DNA from: Bryobacteraceae bacterium
GTDB lineage: Bacteria; Acidobacteriota; Terriglobia; Bryobacterales; Bryobacteraceae
DNA length: 53,510 nt
Assembly: GCA_030041495.1 (NCBI GenBank)
Contig: JASHNT010000050.1
Location: 1 to 53,510, forward strand
Direction of reading: 5' to 3'
Made by a program: the position numbers and the translations under genes. Positions within the stretch are counted from its first letter, which is position 1; every line of letters begins with the position of its first letter. Below the pieces are notes generated by a model. That model was not told the DNA's origin. It saw nothing but the letters and a program-made list of their open reading frames with translations, and did no database searches. Positions 25,570 to 34,349 of this stretch are shown one piece after another.

Positions 25570-26793
25570 GTGCGCACGACTTCCGATCGAAACTGGATGA
25601 TGTGGGTGCCGTCGTGCGCAATGATGCTCGCGAACCTGCTCTCCTACGTCGACCGTCAGGTGCTGGCGGTGCTTTCGCCGACGATTTTGCGCGAGACCGG
25701 CTTGACCGCCGAAGCCTATGCGCGGGCGCTCGCGGCGTTTTCGATTTTGTACATGATCGGGAATCCGCTATGGGGCTCGCTGCTGGACTTCATCGGATTG
25801 CGCAAAGGCATGTTCGCGGCGGTGAGCCTGCGTGCGGTTGCGAGCACCGCGCACGCCTGGATGTCCGGCTTCTGGGGGTTCGCTGCGGCGCGAAGCGTGC
25901 TAGGATTCGGCGAAGGCTCGGCGTTTCCCGGAGCGCTCAAAGCAGCGGCGGAATCGCTGCCTCCGGGCCGGCAATCGCGCGGCACGGCCATCGGCTATAG
26001 CGGCGCCTCGCTGGGAGCGATTCTGACTCCGCTGATGATTACGCCGGTCGCTCTGCGCTTCGGTTGGCGTTCGGCATTCCTGGTCACGGGAGCGATGAGC
26101 GTCTGCTGGCTGATACTGTGGGCCGTGATCGGCCGCCCTCCGTTCATGGCGGATTACAAGAGCGAATCGATGAAAATCGCGTGGCCGGATTTCCGCGAGC
26201 GCCGGCTATGGCTGGTGGTTTCAAGCTTCGGCTTGGGCGCGGTCGCTCTCGGAGTGGTGTCGTACTTCAGTCCTCTGTATTTGAATCGTGCGTTAGGATT
26301 GTCGCAGAAGCAGCTCGGGGAGGTGTTGTGGATTCCGCTGGTGGGTTGGGAGGCGGGTTATTACTTCTGGGGTTGGATCGCGGATCTGTACGTGACTGCG
26401 GACAAGCGGCCCGCCGGATTGTTCTGTTTACTCGCCGTGCTCGCCTTGCCTTCGGCCTTCATCACCGCGACGGGATCATTAACGATTGCGCTGGCGCTGA
26501 TGTTCTGGGCGACGTTCATCGCGGACGGATTCGTGGTGCTGAGTCTGCGCGTGGGTTCGCACTTGTATCCGCGCGGGCAGACGGCGCTGGTGGGAGGGAT
26601 CGGGTCGGGATCATGGTCGGCTGTGTTGGCCGGAGTACAGTTCGTATATGGGACTTGGGTCGACCGGCAATGGTACAGCGCGATGTGGATTTCGATGGCC
26701 CTGCTGCCGATGTGCGGCACGCTGATCTGGCTGTGGCTGAGCCGGCCGGTATACGCGCCCAAGCGGCCGGCGCTGGAGAATCAACCGGCATGA
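25570..26793 (+). CDS. MFS transporter, ACS (anion:cation symporter)-like, 12 TM
   Basis: It is 407 residues from GTG 25570, the codon immediately after the mmsA stop. There are about 12 membrane helices. The motif Y-V-D-R-Q-V-L-A-V-L-S-P in TM1 is the classic start of ACS-family hexuronate/tartrate/glycerol-3-phosphate-type carriers, and G-F-G-E-G-S-A-F-P-G lies in TM4. It probably imports the organic anion that feeds the amidase/MmsA route. Its end overlaps the GNAT gene (ATGA). Confidence 0.88.
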   Translation: MRTTSDRNWMMWVPSCAMMLANLLSYVDRQVLAVLSPTILRETGLTAEAYARALAAFSILYMIGNPLWGSLLDFIGLRKGMFAAVSLRAVASTAHAWMSGFWGFAAARSVLGFGEGSAFPGALKAAAESLPPGRQSRGTAIGYSGASLGAILTPLMITPVALRFGWRSAFLVTGAMSVCWLILWAVIGRPPFMADYKSESMKIAWPDFRERRLWLVVSSFGLGAVALGVVSYFSPLYLNRALGLSQKQLGEVLWIPLVGWEAGYYFWGWIADLYVTADKRPAGLFCLLAVLALPSAFITATGSLTIALALMFWATFIADGFVVLSLRVGSHLYPRGQTALVGGIGSGSWSAVLAGVQFVYGTWVDRQWYSAMWISMALLPMCGTLIWLWLSRPVYAPKRPALENQPA

Positions 26794-27248
26794 CCGTCAT
26801 CAGACCGGCGGAAGAGGCGGATGTTCCGGCGATGGCCGCGATTCGGGCTCGGGAGTGGGAGACCGAGGCGTATTGGCGGAGGCGGATCGGCGGCTATCTT
26901 CATTGGGACGGGTCGCCCGAGGCTCACGCGGCGCGGGGATTTTTTGTCGCTGACGACGGAGCGACGGTTGTTGGCTTTGCAGCCGGGCATCGGACGAGCC
27001 GGTACGGCTGCGATGGCGAATTGGAATGGATCAATGTCGTCCGCGAACGGCGCGGCGAGGGGATCGCAGGAAAGTTGATGGTGAGGATGGGCGAGTGGTT
27101 CGTGGAGCAGGGACTCGGCCGCATTTGCGTGGACGTCGAGCCAGGCAACGCGGTCGCGCGCAAGCTCTACGCACGATTCGGAGCGGAGCCATTCAAGCCG
27201 TACTGGATGATTTGGGAGGACTCCCGGCGCATGTGCGTGTCTATATAA
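26790..27248 (+). CDS. GNAT-family N-acetyltransferase
   Basis: A 152-residue GNAT fold. It has I-R-P-A-E-E-A-D-V-P at the start, L-E-W-I-N-V-V-R-E-R-R-G-E-G-I-A-G-K-L (beta4 and the acetyl-CoA loop R-x-x-G-x-A/G), and G-N-A-V-A-R-K-L-Y-A-R-F-G near the end. ATG 26790 overlaps the transporter stop. It closes the operon begun at 21325 or 21732. The substrate is unknown; a detoxifying or modifying step on the operon's amine product is possible. Confidence 0.88.
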   Translation: MTVIRPAEEADVPAMAAIRAREWETEAYWRRRIGGYLHWDGSPEAHAARGFFVADDGATVVGFAAGHRTSRYGCDGELEWINVVRERRGEGIAGKLMVRMGEWFVEQGLGRICVDVEPGNAVARKLYARFGAEPFKPYWMIWEDSRRMCVSI

Positions 27249-27264
27249 CTGACCGCAAAACAGA

Positions 27265-27311
27265 GTGCGCGGGCAGATTGTCTACTGGAACGAGGTCGCC
27301 CGCGCACCTTT
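27265..27311. terminator. probable bidirectional terminator between convergent operons
   Basis: A 10-bp perfect stem, GTGCGCGGGC / GCCCGCGCAC, with a 23-base loop. It is flanked by CTTTTG on the plus side and by a run giving CTGTTTTG on the minus side. Position between two converging genes and the two short T-runs fit termination in both directions. Confidence 0.65.
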
Positions 27312-27326
27312 TGCGGGCGAGCTAAG

Positions 27327-28391
27327 CTAGCGCTTCGGGGCGGGCAGCGGCGCGCCGCCGTTGTCGCTCGAGACCTTGGTGGCCTTGCCCTGCTTTTCCA
27401 AATCGCGTGCGCCCTGCAGCGCGTCAGTCATCATGTAGTTGCCTTCGTGGCAGGCGTACTCGTAGATCTTGTAACCGGGATCGAGCTTGAACGGCATGTG
27501 GATGGTCCACGGCTTGGTCCAAGTCTTGGGATCGCTGATGGTCATGTCGTAACTGAGCTGGGTGGGCGAGATGCGCGTGAAGCGCTCCGTCAGGCGGGCA
27601 GCATCGGTGAAGAGACCTCCGCTTGCGCCTGGTTGGGCCATGAGATTGGTGGTCTCGACCACCAGCGTGTTGCCTTCCCAGTGCCCTCGCGAATCTCCCA
27701 TGTAGCTCAAGATGGCGGAGCCGATATGCGGCCGCCCGTCCAGCGGGATAACGCGCGTTTCATGAATCATCTCATTGCGAATGATAACGTAGCCGGGGGC
27801 TTGGAGAATTTCGTTACCGAAATTGTACAGCGTAGGCAGCATGCTGCTGACGACGCCGCGGGTGATGCAGCGGCTGTAGATATCGAAGTCGGTCCAGGAG
27901 TCGACGCGATCCGGGAAATGGCTGCCGGGGCCGTGTCCCCCGTTCAACGCTTTCATGGCCGCCTGCCCCGCGGGAGTCATCGGAGGGATGCGGCCGTCGG
28001 GAGGATCGACCACGAGCGAGGCTTGGCGGTCCGGCTTGCCGCGCTCCTGCCAATAGGACGGCGGATTGATGGTGAGGTCGGAGCCGCCGCTGGTCGGCGC
28101 GAACTCTTCGCTATCGGCCTCGGATTGCGTCTTGGCAGCCGCCTCGCGCTGAGCGAGCTCGGCATCGGTCAGCTCGGAGCGGGTGCCCATGTTGGCGGGG
28201 CGCTGCATCGGGATGCGGGCGGTAGCGGGCCATTCACCTTGAAGGTCGGGATCGCCCCAGGGGGTCCTGGGAGGTGTCCAAACATTTTTAGTGGAAGATG
28301 TTTTCGCAACAGGTTGGGAGGAAGATGCTTTTTGAACGGGCGCCTGCGCAAAGACTAACGCGCCGGCAAACAGGAGCGCAGTGAATCGCAT
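27327..28391 (-). CDS. exported protein, GHW-[DE]-G family, copy 2
   Basis: The product has 354 residues from ATG 28391 (GGAGGT just upstream), with a signal peptide cleaved near V-F-A-Q. Features: P-W-G-D-P-D-L-Q-G-E-W-P near the mature N-terminus, R-C-I-T-R-G-V, R-N-E-M-I-H-E, I-P-L-D-G-R-P-H, G-D-S-R-G-H-W-E-G-N-T-L-V-V-E-T-T-N, and E-Y-A-C-H-E-G-N toward the end. It is colinear with the product of 28862-29839 over nearly the whole length. It is the last gene of the four-gene operon, 13 bp after the DUF6152 gene. No catalytic motif known to me; conserved His, Glu, Asp and Cys suggest a metal or a ligand. Confidence 0.78.
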   Translation of the reverse strand: MRFTALLFAGALVFAQAPVQKASSSQPVAKTSSTKNVWTPPRTPWGDPDLQGEWPATARIPMQRPANMGTRSELTDAELAQREAAAKTQSEADSEEFAPTSGGSDLTINPPSYWQERGKPDRQASLVVDPPDGRIPPMTPAGQAAMKALNGGHGPGSHFPDRVDSWTDFDIYSRCITRGVVSSMLPTLYNFGNEILQAPGYVIIRNEMIHETRVIPLDGRPHIGSAILSYMGDSRGHWEGNTLVVETTNLMAQPGASGGLFTDAARLTERFTRISPTQLSYDMTISDPKTWTKPWTIHMPFKLDPGYKIYEYACHEGNYMMTDALQGARDLEKQGKATKVSSDNGGAPLPAPKR

Positions 28392-28404
28392 GGTACCTCC
28401 GTGG

Positions 28405-28830
28405 TTAGCGCTGGTCTTCCGGAATATCCGGATTGGAGCCGCCGACAAACAGCTTCTTGCCGTCCTGGAAGGTGACGCTGCTGCCGTTGGCGCGGTTGGT
28501 GCCGTTCTTGGCCTGATAGCCCTGAATGGTCAGAACGGTTCCTTTTTCAAGCGACCGCTTGGTGAAGCCGCGGCGCAGCATGATATTGGGGCTGCCGCAT
28601 TCCACCATCCAATTGGTGACCGTTCCGTCGGGATTGGTCACGTCGATGTGGATCCAGGAGTGGGGATTGATCCATTCCATGTCCGTGACCGTGCCGGTGA
28701 GCTTCACGGGCTTGGTGCTGTCGAACTCAGCTTGAAAGGCGTGATGCGCCCAAGCGGGCAGCACGCCCAGCAGCAGAGCCGCGCTCACGGCCGCCATCGC
28801 TGGCATTATTCTCATTGAGGGCGATCGCAT
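28405..28830 (-). CDS. DUF6152 family exported protein
   Basis: A 141-residue product from ATG 28830 (AGGAGT six bases upstream) with a signal peptide ending A-W-A. The mature protein begins H-H-A-F-Q-A-E-F-D and continues with the DUF6152 hallmarks G-T-V-T-D-M-E-W-I-N-P-H-S-W-I-H-I-D-V and W-M-V-E-C-G-S-P-N. It is a small periplasmic beta-barrel-like (OB-type) protein of unknown role, often found next to exported proteins like those on either side here. The N-terminal His pair and W-x-N-P-H could bind a metal. Confidence 0.85.
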   Translation of the reverse strand: MRSPSMRIMPAMAAVSAALLLGVLPAWAHHAFQAEFDSTKPVKLTGTVTDMEWINPHSWIHIDVTNPDGTVTNWMVECGSPNIMLRRGFTKRSLEKGTVLTIQGYQAKNGTNRANGSSVTFQDGKKLFVGGSNPDIPEDQR

Positions 28831-28861
28831 TCGGACTCCTTCCTGATTCAAAATTCTACCT

Positions 28862-29839
28862 CTATTTCGATTTCTTTTCCTCGGCGCGAGCGCCGCTCAA
28901 AATATCGCTCATGGCGATGTTGCCTTCATGGCAGGCATATTCGAGAAGCTGGTAATGTTCGTCGCGCCGAAGCGGGATGAGGATGGTCCAGGGCCGGGTC
29001 CAGGTTTCCGGATCGTCAATGGTGGCCTGATAGTTCAGCGTGTTGGGGCTGGTGCGCGTAAAGCGCTCAATCAGCCGCATATCTTTGCTGTGATGGCCGG
29101 GGTCTCCGGGGTAGCCTGCGCCGTTGGAGCCGATGGCGTCGAGATCGGTGAAGTTGGTAGTCTCGACGACCAGCGTGTTGCCTTCCCAATGGCCGCGCGA
29201 ATCGCCCATGTACTGGCGGATGGCGGAGTTCAAGTGCGGGCGGCCGTCGAGCGGGATTACGCGGGCTTCGTGAATCATCTCATTGCGGAACACGACGTAG
29301 CCGGGCATCTGCAGAATTTCGTTGCCGTTGTTGTAAACCACGGGAATGATGGAGCCGAGAACTCCGCGGGAGATGCAGCGGTAATAAATGTTGAGGTCTT
29401 CATAGGAGGCGGCCTCGCCACGCCATTCGCCGGGATATCCTTTGCCTCCGCGAGCCTCTTTGCGCCGCTTTTGCTCTGCAGCGGTAAGCGGAGGCAGGCG
29501 GCCATCGGGAGGGTCGATGATGAGCGACGTTTGGCGAGTGGGAGTGCCACGCTCCGTCCAGTAAGAGGGAGGGTTGACGCCGGGTTTGGCGTCCTTGGGG
29601 AGATATTCTTCACTGTCGGCTGTGGCCTGGCGCTTGGCCTGCGCCTGCTTCTGCGCGAATTCGGCGTCGGTCAGGGTGGTGCGGTCGCCCATGCTTGCGG
29701 GCCGCTGCATGGGCACGCCGAAGTTGCCCGGCCACATACCCTGGAGGTCGGGATCGCCCCAGGGGGTTTTGGGAGGCGTGTAGGCGCTCTGCGCCCACAG
29801 GGTGGTGGCGAGTGCGGCGGCTAAGAACAATTTAGTCAT
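28862..29839 (-). CDS. exported protein, GHW-[DE]-G family, copy 3
   Basis: It has 325 residues from ATG 29839, with a signal peptide cleaved after L-W-A-Q. It shares with copy 2 the blocks T-P-W-G-D-P-D-L-Q-G, P-P-S-Y-W-x-E-R-G, D-P-P-D-G-R, R-C-I-S-R-G-V, R-N-E-M-I-H-E, I-P-L-D-G-R-P-H, G-H-W-E-G-N-T-L-V-V-E-T-T-N-F, E-R-F-T-R and E-Y-A-C-H-E-G-N. Copies 2 and 3 are therefore recent relatives within one operon. The ribosome-binding site is weak, so coupling from the upstream gene (20 bp away) is likely. Confidence 0.78.
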   Translation of the reverse strand: MTKLFLAAALATTLWAQSAYTPPKTPWGDPDLQGMWPGNFGVPMQRPASMGDRTTLTDAEFAQKQAQAKRQATADSEEYLPKDAKPGVNPPSYWTERGTPTRQTSLIIDPPDGRLPPLTAAEQKRRKEARGGKGYPGEWRGEAASYEDLNIYYRCISRGVLGSIIPVVYNNGNEILQMPGYVVFRNEMIHEARVIPLDGRPHLNSAIRQYMGDSRGHWEGNTLVVETTNFTDLDAIGSNGAGYPGDPGHHSKDMRLIERFTRTSPNTLNYQATIDDPETWTRPWTILIPLRRDEHYQLLEYACHEGNIAMSDILSGARAEEKKSK

Positions 29840-29859
29840 AAGAACAATCTCGTCATGTG

Positions 29860-30705
29860 CTACTTTGGGGGCTGCTTGGCGTATTGGCCGTAAAGTAATT
29901 CTTCGGCAAATTCGACGCACTTAAATTCCAATAACTGCGCATTTGTATCCTCAATGCGATAAAGTGGCATGCTGATTTTCCAGGGCCGGGTGAAGACATC
30001 GGGATCTTCGATGGTCGCCTCGTAGTTGAGATGAGAGGCGTCGGTGCGCGTGAAACGCTCGACCACGTGCAGGTTGTTGGTGGCGTAGTCGCCGGCGCGA
30101 TCGAACCAGGCGAGACCGTTCAGGCCCGTGACGTCGACCACCAAAGTATCACCCTCCCAGTGGCCGTTGTTGGTGCCCATCCAGGTGTCCGAGCCGGCTT
30201 CTTCGGGCTTGCCCATGTTGACCAGGCGATTGGCGCTGGCGAACTCATAGACAAACATGACGCCGCGCGGAGTCTGGACGATTTGAAAGGGATAAGGCAT
30301 GTAATTGGCTCGCGGAATGCCAGGCATATAACATTTCGCTTCAGGATCTGCCGTCCGGCGATTGTCGAAATTCGTCTTCTTTTTAGCGAGAGCTTCGGGC
30401 TTGTAGGGGATGGCTCCGCCTTCGACCACGCTTTGGCCGGGAGGCTCGGAGGCGATGGCTCCGGTCTGCCACATGGTTCCGGGGGCCGGGGAGTGGTCTT
30501 GCAAGTCCCAATTGGCGGTGTTGATGGCTTGATAAATGCCGCTCAGATCGGCGTGGCCGTCGAAGGAGCGTGGAGCGCGGTAAACGGCGGCGCGAGCGGG
30601 GGATTGTGCTCGTGAGGGGGCCTGGGCTGGAAGGTGCACGGCGATGAGCGACACCGCGGCTAAGGCTGCGCCGGCGAGGAAGAATCGGCTAATGAGCTTA
30701 CGCAT
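29860..30705 (-). CDS. exported protein, GHW-[DE]-G family, copy 4 (diverged)
   Basis: The product has 281 residues from ATG 30705, with a membrane signal (F-F-L-A-G-A-A-L-A-A) and a Pro/Ala-rich stretch after it. It keeps D-L-S-G-I-Y, K-C-Y-M-P-G-I-P-R, P-F-Q-I-V-Q-T-P, N-N-G-H-W-E-G-D-T-L-V-V-D-V-T-G, V-E-R-F-T-R, L-N-Y-E-A-T-I-E-D-P and a C-terminal E-F-K-C-V-E-F. It is shorter than copies 2 and 3 and lacks their N-M-G-x-R-[ST] insert. It is the first gene of the operon. Its promoter should lie in 30706-30852, where I see no clear element. Confidence 0.78.
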   Translation of the reverse strand: MRKLISRFFLAGAALAAVSLIAVHLPAQAPSRAQSPARAAVYRAPRSFDGHADLSGIYQAINTANWDLQDHSPAPGTMWQTGAIASEPPGQSVVEGGAIPYKPEALAKKKTNFDNRRTADPEAKCYMPGIPRANYMPYPFQIVQTPRGVMFVYEFASANRLVNMGKPEEAGSDTWMGTNNGHWEGDTLVVDVTGLNGLAWFDRAGDYATNNLHVVERFTRTDASHLNYEATIEDPDVFTRPWKISMPLYRIEDTNAQLLEFKCVEFAEELLYGQYAKQPPK

Positions 30706-30852
30706 AAAGTACGGATATTTGATGCTACGTGAGGGGTGGAATGTAGTCAATGGGGTGCGGAGGCACTGCGGTGAAGGAGCAGTTGCGGCGAGCTGGGGTC
30801 CGGCCGGCGGCGCTAAGGGCTATTAATGTGGCGCGTGTGCGCGGTTCGGTAA

Positions 30853-31101
30853 CTAATCTCGGGTCTTCAAATTCTCGATATATCGCCCGACCTGCCCCAC
30901 CCGCGCGCTGTCAAACGCCGCGCGTTGTTCAAGCGCCAGCAGCCCCTTCAGCAACCTCTCGCCGGCGTCGAAAATTTCCTGCGTTGGCGGCTCGCCGGAG
31001 CCCAGCGCCTTTCTTCGGGCCTTCAAGGCTCGCGCCAGCTCCTCCAAATCTTCGGCCGCCAGAGCCGTTTTCGCCCTCTCGGTCGCCTGTTTTAGAGTCA
31101 T
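30853..31101 (-). CDS. small helical protein coupled to fliD (possible FliT/FlgN-type chaperone)
   Basis: An 82-residue, all-helical, charged protein (L-A-R-A-L-K-A-R-R-K-A-L; E-R-L-L-K-G-L-L-A-L-E-Q-R) without a membrane segment. Its ATG shares one base with the fliD stop, so it is made from the fliD message. Small helical genes directly after fliD or fliS are often export chaperones of the FliT/FlgN type; size and position fit, sequence alone does not prove it. Confidence 0.6.
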   Translation of the reverse strand: MTLKQATERAKTALAAEDLEELARALKARRKALGSGEPPTQEIFDAGERLLKGLLALEQRAAFDSARVGQVGRYIENLKTRD

Positions 31102-32516
31102 CAGATTTGGCCTGGATTCTGCCCGTACAGCACCAGGCTCAGGCTTTGGAGGCTCGCGTTCATTTCGGTCTGCTGCGATTGCAGCTCCGCAATCAAAGCG
31201 TCCGCGCTCGAAAGCTGCGAAGCCAGATTGTTCTGCATCACTGTCAGTTGACTGGTCAGCGTGGTGATCTGGCTCTGCAAGCTTTGATCCGTGTTGCTCA
31301 AACCTTTGGCCTCTACTTCCAGCAGCCCGCTGGTGGGATCGCCGAATTGCTGAAACGTCTGCGAAGCCCCCACCAGACCCGATGTCGCCGAGCCAATGAA
31401 TTGGAACGCCGCACTCAATTGGGCGTCGGTGAAGCCGCTGACCGCGCTTGGATCGAACGAGGCCTGCCCGCTGCTATTGAAAGTGATGCCGAGGTCGGAG
31501 AGGCTCTGAATGCTTCCGCTCGAATTGGTGTAACCGGCGAACTGGTTCAATGCCTCCTGTAACTGGATCACCGAGGTGTCGCCGGCCAGCGGCCCGGCCG
31601 TTTGACCCTCCTGCGCGGCCAGAGCCGATTGCAAGCTGTTATAGTCGCTGACCACGGTCTGCAGAGCGGAGCTCAACTGCGTGGGATCGCTCGAAAGCGA
31701 GATGGTGGTCGGCGTGCTGCTGGCGCCTTGAATCGTGAGCGACACGCCCGGAATAACGTCGTTGACCGTGTTGCTAGGCTCACTGACCGAGATGCCGTTC
31801 AACTCAAACACCGCGTCGCTGCCCTGATTCGTGTCCGTGAGCCACTGTTTACTGGTTCCTCCCGGATCGTCGATAATCTGCAGCGTCGTCGCGCCCGTCG
31901 CGTTTGCTGAAACCGAAAGATAATCCCCATTGCCTGTGGTGAGCACGGAAGCCGTGACCCCGGCGTTGAGCGAATTGATCTCGCTCGCCAGGCCTTCCAA
32001 ATTGTTGTCCGCCGAGCTCAGGGTGAAGTTGTACTTCTGCGACCCCACCACCAGCTCCATGCTGCCGGTCGAGGAAACCTGGGTGCTGGTGCCGTCGGTG
32101 TAGCTGCCCAGACTCGTCTCGCTGGCGGCCGCGGCGGCGCTGGTCACGGAATTAATGGTGTAGGTCGCTGGCGCGGTCGCGCCCGAATCGGTCGCGGTGA
32201 CCACGTTCGAATCGGAGGTGCTCGCGCTCAGCGCCTGCCCCGACGCGAGCGTCCCTAGCGAGCTCAAGCTCGTCGCAAAACTCTCTACCGTCGATTGTAA
32301 TTGCCCCAGCGCGCTTTCTTGCGACAAAACCGTCGAATCCTGATTTTGCAGATTGGTGATCGGAATCTGCGCGATCGCCACGGCGCGGTTCAACACGCTT
32401 TGCAGGTCACTCGAGTATTCGCTGACCCCGTTGAGCGTCACCGGCGCGAAGGGATTGCTGCTGGAGGATGTGCTGGATGTCGAGGAGGTTCCCAGCGAAG
32501 TCGTGCTCGTGCTCAT
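31101..32516 (-). CDS. fliD: FliD, flagellar filament cap protein (hook-associated protein 2)
   Basis: It is 471 residues from ATG 32516. A Ser/Thr-rich leader is followed by a helical N-terminal region (L-Q-S-V-L-N-R-A-V-A-I-A-Q, then Q-N-Q-D-S-T-V-L-S-Q-E-S-A-L-G-Q-L-Q) as in FliD_N. The middle carries Ig-like repeats, and the C-terminal helix (V-M-Q-N-N-L-A-S-Q-L-S-S-A-D-A-L-I) belongs to FliD_C. FliD caps the growing filament and folds flagellin. The leading Ser/Thr stretch is odd but common among low-complexity N-termini. No flagellin, fliS or other flagellar gene lies nearby, which fits the dispersed flagellar genes of Solibacter-like genomes. Confidence 0.85.
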   Translation of the reverse strand: MSTSTTSLGTSSTSSTSSSSNPFAPVTLNGVSEYSSDLQSVLNRAVAIAQIPITNLQNQDSTVLSQESALGQLQSTVESFATSLSSLGTLASGQALSASTSDSNVVTATDSGATAPATYTINSVTSAAAAASETSLGSYTDGTSTQVSSTGSMELVVGSQKYNFTLSSADNNLEGLASEINSLNAGVTASVLTTGNGDYLSVSANATGATTLQIIDDPGGTSKQWLTDTNQGSDAVFELNGISVSEPSNTVNDVIPGVSLTIQGASSTPTTISLSSDPTQLSSALQTVVSDYNSLQSALAAQEGQTAGPLAGDTSVIQLQEALNQFAGYTNSSGSIQSLSDLGITFNSSGQASFDPSAVSGFTDAQLSAAFQFIGSATSGLVGASQTFQQFGDPTSGLLEVEAKGLSNTDQSLQSQITTLTSQLTVMQNNLASQLSSADALIAELQSQQTEMNASLQSLSLVLYGQNPGQI

Positions 32517-32576
32517 TTTGGTCCTCGATCCGCTCATCGGCAGGATCGAGGGGAACCTGAGCACGGATTTTTCCGC

Positions 32577-34349
32577 TTAGTTGGGGGATGGTTTCTCCAT
32601 CCTCTCGATAACCACCGTGGGAAGCGGCGCTTTTTGTGCTTCCAGTCTCAGCCCGAACTGCCGCTCGAGATCGCCGCGGAAGTCGTCGTCAGTCCAGCGC
32701 ATCACGAACATGTAATTTCCCTGGAGCCCCGTCTTATCCACGACTGGCCGGTCCAGTTCCAGACTAAACTCAGACAGTATGGCGGCGAAACCCTGCGTGG
32801 TATTTCTGTCCACCAACACTTTCGGAGCCACCGATTGGTCGACCTGGGTACGAAACTCGTATCCCGCAAGGTCCTGCACTGTGATGCCGCCGGTGGTCGG
32901 CTCTCCGGGTTTTAGCTCTCGCAGCAGCCCCTTCTTGGCCACCGTCATCACATACACCGGCATCTCCTTGGTCTCATGGCGAACCACCAGCTTGAAGCGA
33001 TCCGCCAGCATCGTCCGGAGCATGATCTTGAGTTGATCCTGTTCAGCCGGTCCGGCAGATTTCGCCTCAATGCAAAACCGTTCGTCTCTGACCCAGTCCG
33101 GCCCGCCTGAAATCTGATGCGGGCTTAGTCCGTAGCCGTCCTGAATCAACCTTAACGCCGTCGCCGCACCCGAGACCATTCCCGCGGTGTATCGCAGCGG
33201 GCGGCAGACCGATGGTCCGCTGGGTGCGCCGCCTCTTCCGCCTCCCTCCCCGACCGGACCCAGGGGTTTGATCGACACCGCATCGAATTCCGGAAGTGGC
33301 TCGGGCGTCGCTGGCCGGGGCGGAGGTGTTTGCGCCTGCGCGATTTGCACCGGCGCCGGAACCGGCGCCGGCGGCGCAGCGGGAACCGGCAGTGGCAAAG
33401 CAGGGAACTGCATGCCCCGCTCCTTTTGCGGACTCGCCGCCGCGGCCAGATACGCCAACGGACACGCCAGCGCCACAATCGCCGCGGCGCTCCAGCGCGC
33501 CACTCCGCGCGAGAAGCCTGTGCCATCCAGCACTCGATCGATCCGCTTCTCCACTCCCCCATACCGAGCCATGCCGATCCCAACCGGCTCGACCTTCTTC
33601 GTCACGAACTGCAGTAATACTTCCGCGTACGCAGCCCGGTCCTCCGTCGCCGCAACGGCCGCATCGTCGCTCGCTTCCTCCGCCGCCCGTACGATCCAGC
33701 GGTCCAGCATCCAACTCAGCGGGCTGATCCACAGCAGCGCCCGATGAATGGCCGAGAGCAACTGCACCGCTGGATCCCATCTCTCAACATGCGATCGCTC
33801 ATGCGCCAGAACCGCCGTCAATTTCGTTGCATCCCACTCCCGCCAGTCCATCGGCAAAACCGTCACCGGCCGCACGACGCCGATGGTCACCGGCGACACC
33901 ACGCTCTCCGACTCCCGCACCCCATCCAGATCCGTCGCGCGGCTGGCGCCCCGCAAGCGAAAGCTTAGCGCCAGTCCGATACACACCCGCAACAGCAGCA
34001 CACCCGCGATCGCCGCGTAAACCAGCGCCGCCGCACTCCGGTAATCGAAAACCTTCGGTCCATCCTGCGCCGGCTGCACGCCGCCATTCTCGGGAACCTC
34101 CGCGCCCGGCGCGGCCGCCCGCACCGGCGTCTCTACATAAACCGGCCGTGCCGCCTCGCGCGCCCACACCATCGGAACCGTCGGCAGCGCCGCGCCCACG
34201 AACGGAATCGCCATCGACCCAGTGAGCAGCGCCGTCCACGCCGCCAGTCTCAGGGAAGCATCGCGTATCCGCGATGCACCGAGCAGCAGCGCGCCGCAGC
34301 CGATCAAAATCGACGAGCGGATCGCCCACTCCATTACGAACTCGATCAT
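32577..34349 (-). CDS. BlaR1-type M56 metallopeptidase fused to a TIGR03435 domain
   Basis: The 590 residues start with four membrane helices of the M56/BlaR1 type. The zinc site H183-E-x-x-H187 is in A-H-E-R-S-H-V-E-R-W-D, with the following acidic A-E-E-A-S-D-D. A membrane segment near 290 and a Pro/Ala-rich linker lead to a C-terminal TIGR03435 domain (about 350-585: F-D-A-V-S-I-K-P; M-L-R-T-M-L-A-D-R-F-K-L-V-V-R-H-E; V-D-K-T-G-L-Q-G-N-Y). In BlaR1 the C-terminal sensor is a penicillin-binding domain; here a TIGR03435 domain takes that place. Activation would cleave the co-encoded BlaI-type repressor (4-bp overlap). The ligand is unknown. Confidence 0.9.
   Translation of the reverse strand: MIEFVMEWAIRSSILIGCGALLLGASRIRDASLRLAAWTALLTGSMAIPFVGAALPTVPMVWAREAARPVYVETPVRAAAPGAEVPENGGVQPAQDGPKVFDYRSAAALVYAAIAGVLLLRVCIGLALSFRLRGASRATDLDGVRESESVVSPVTIGVVRPVTVLPMDWREWDATKLTAVLAHERSHVERWDPAVQLLSAIHRALLWISPLSWMLDRWIVRAAEEASDDAAVAATEDRAAYAEVLLQFVTKKVEPVGIGMARYGGVEKRIDRVLDGTGFSRGVARWSAAAIVALACPLAYLAAAASPQKERGMQFPALPLPVPAAPPAPVPAPVQIAQAQTPPPRPATPEPLPEFDAVSIKPLGPVGEGGGRGGAPSGPSVCRPLRYTAGMVSGAATALRLIQDGYGLSPHQISGGPDWVRDERFCIEAKSAGPAEQDQLKIMLRTMLADRFKLVVRHETKEMPVYVMTVAKKGLLRELKPGEPTTGGITVQDLAGYEFRTQVDQSVAPKVLVDRNTTQGFAAILSEFSLELDRPVVDKTGLQGNYMFVMRWTDDDFRGDLERQFGLRLEAQKAPLPTVVIERMEKPSPN

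Noticed and set aside
26064-26789. N-terminal extension of the GNAT frame inside the transporter gene
   Set aside because: The extension has the low-complexity look of an out-of-frame reading of the MFS gene; ATG 26790 in an ATGA overlap is clearly the start.
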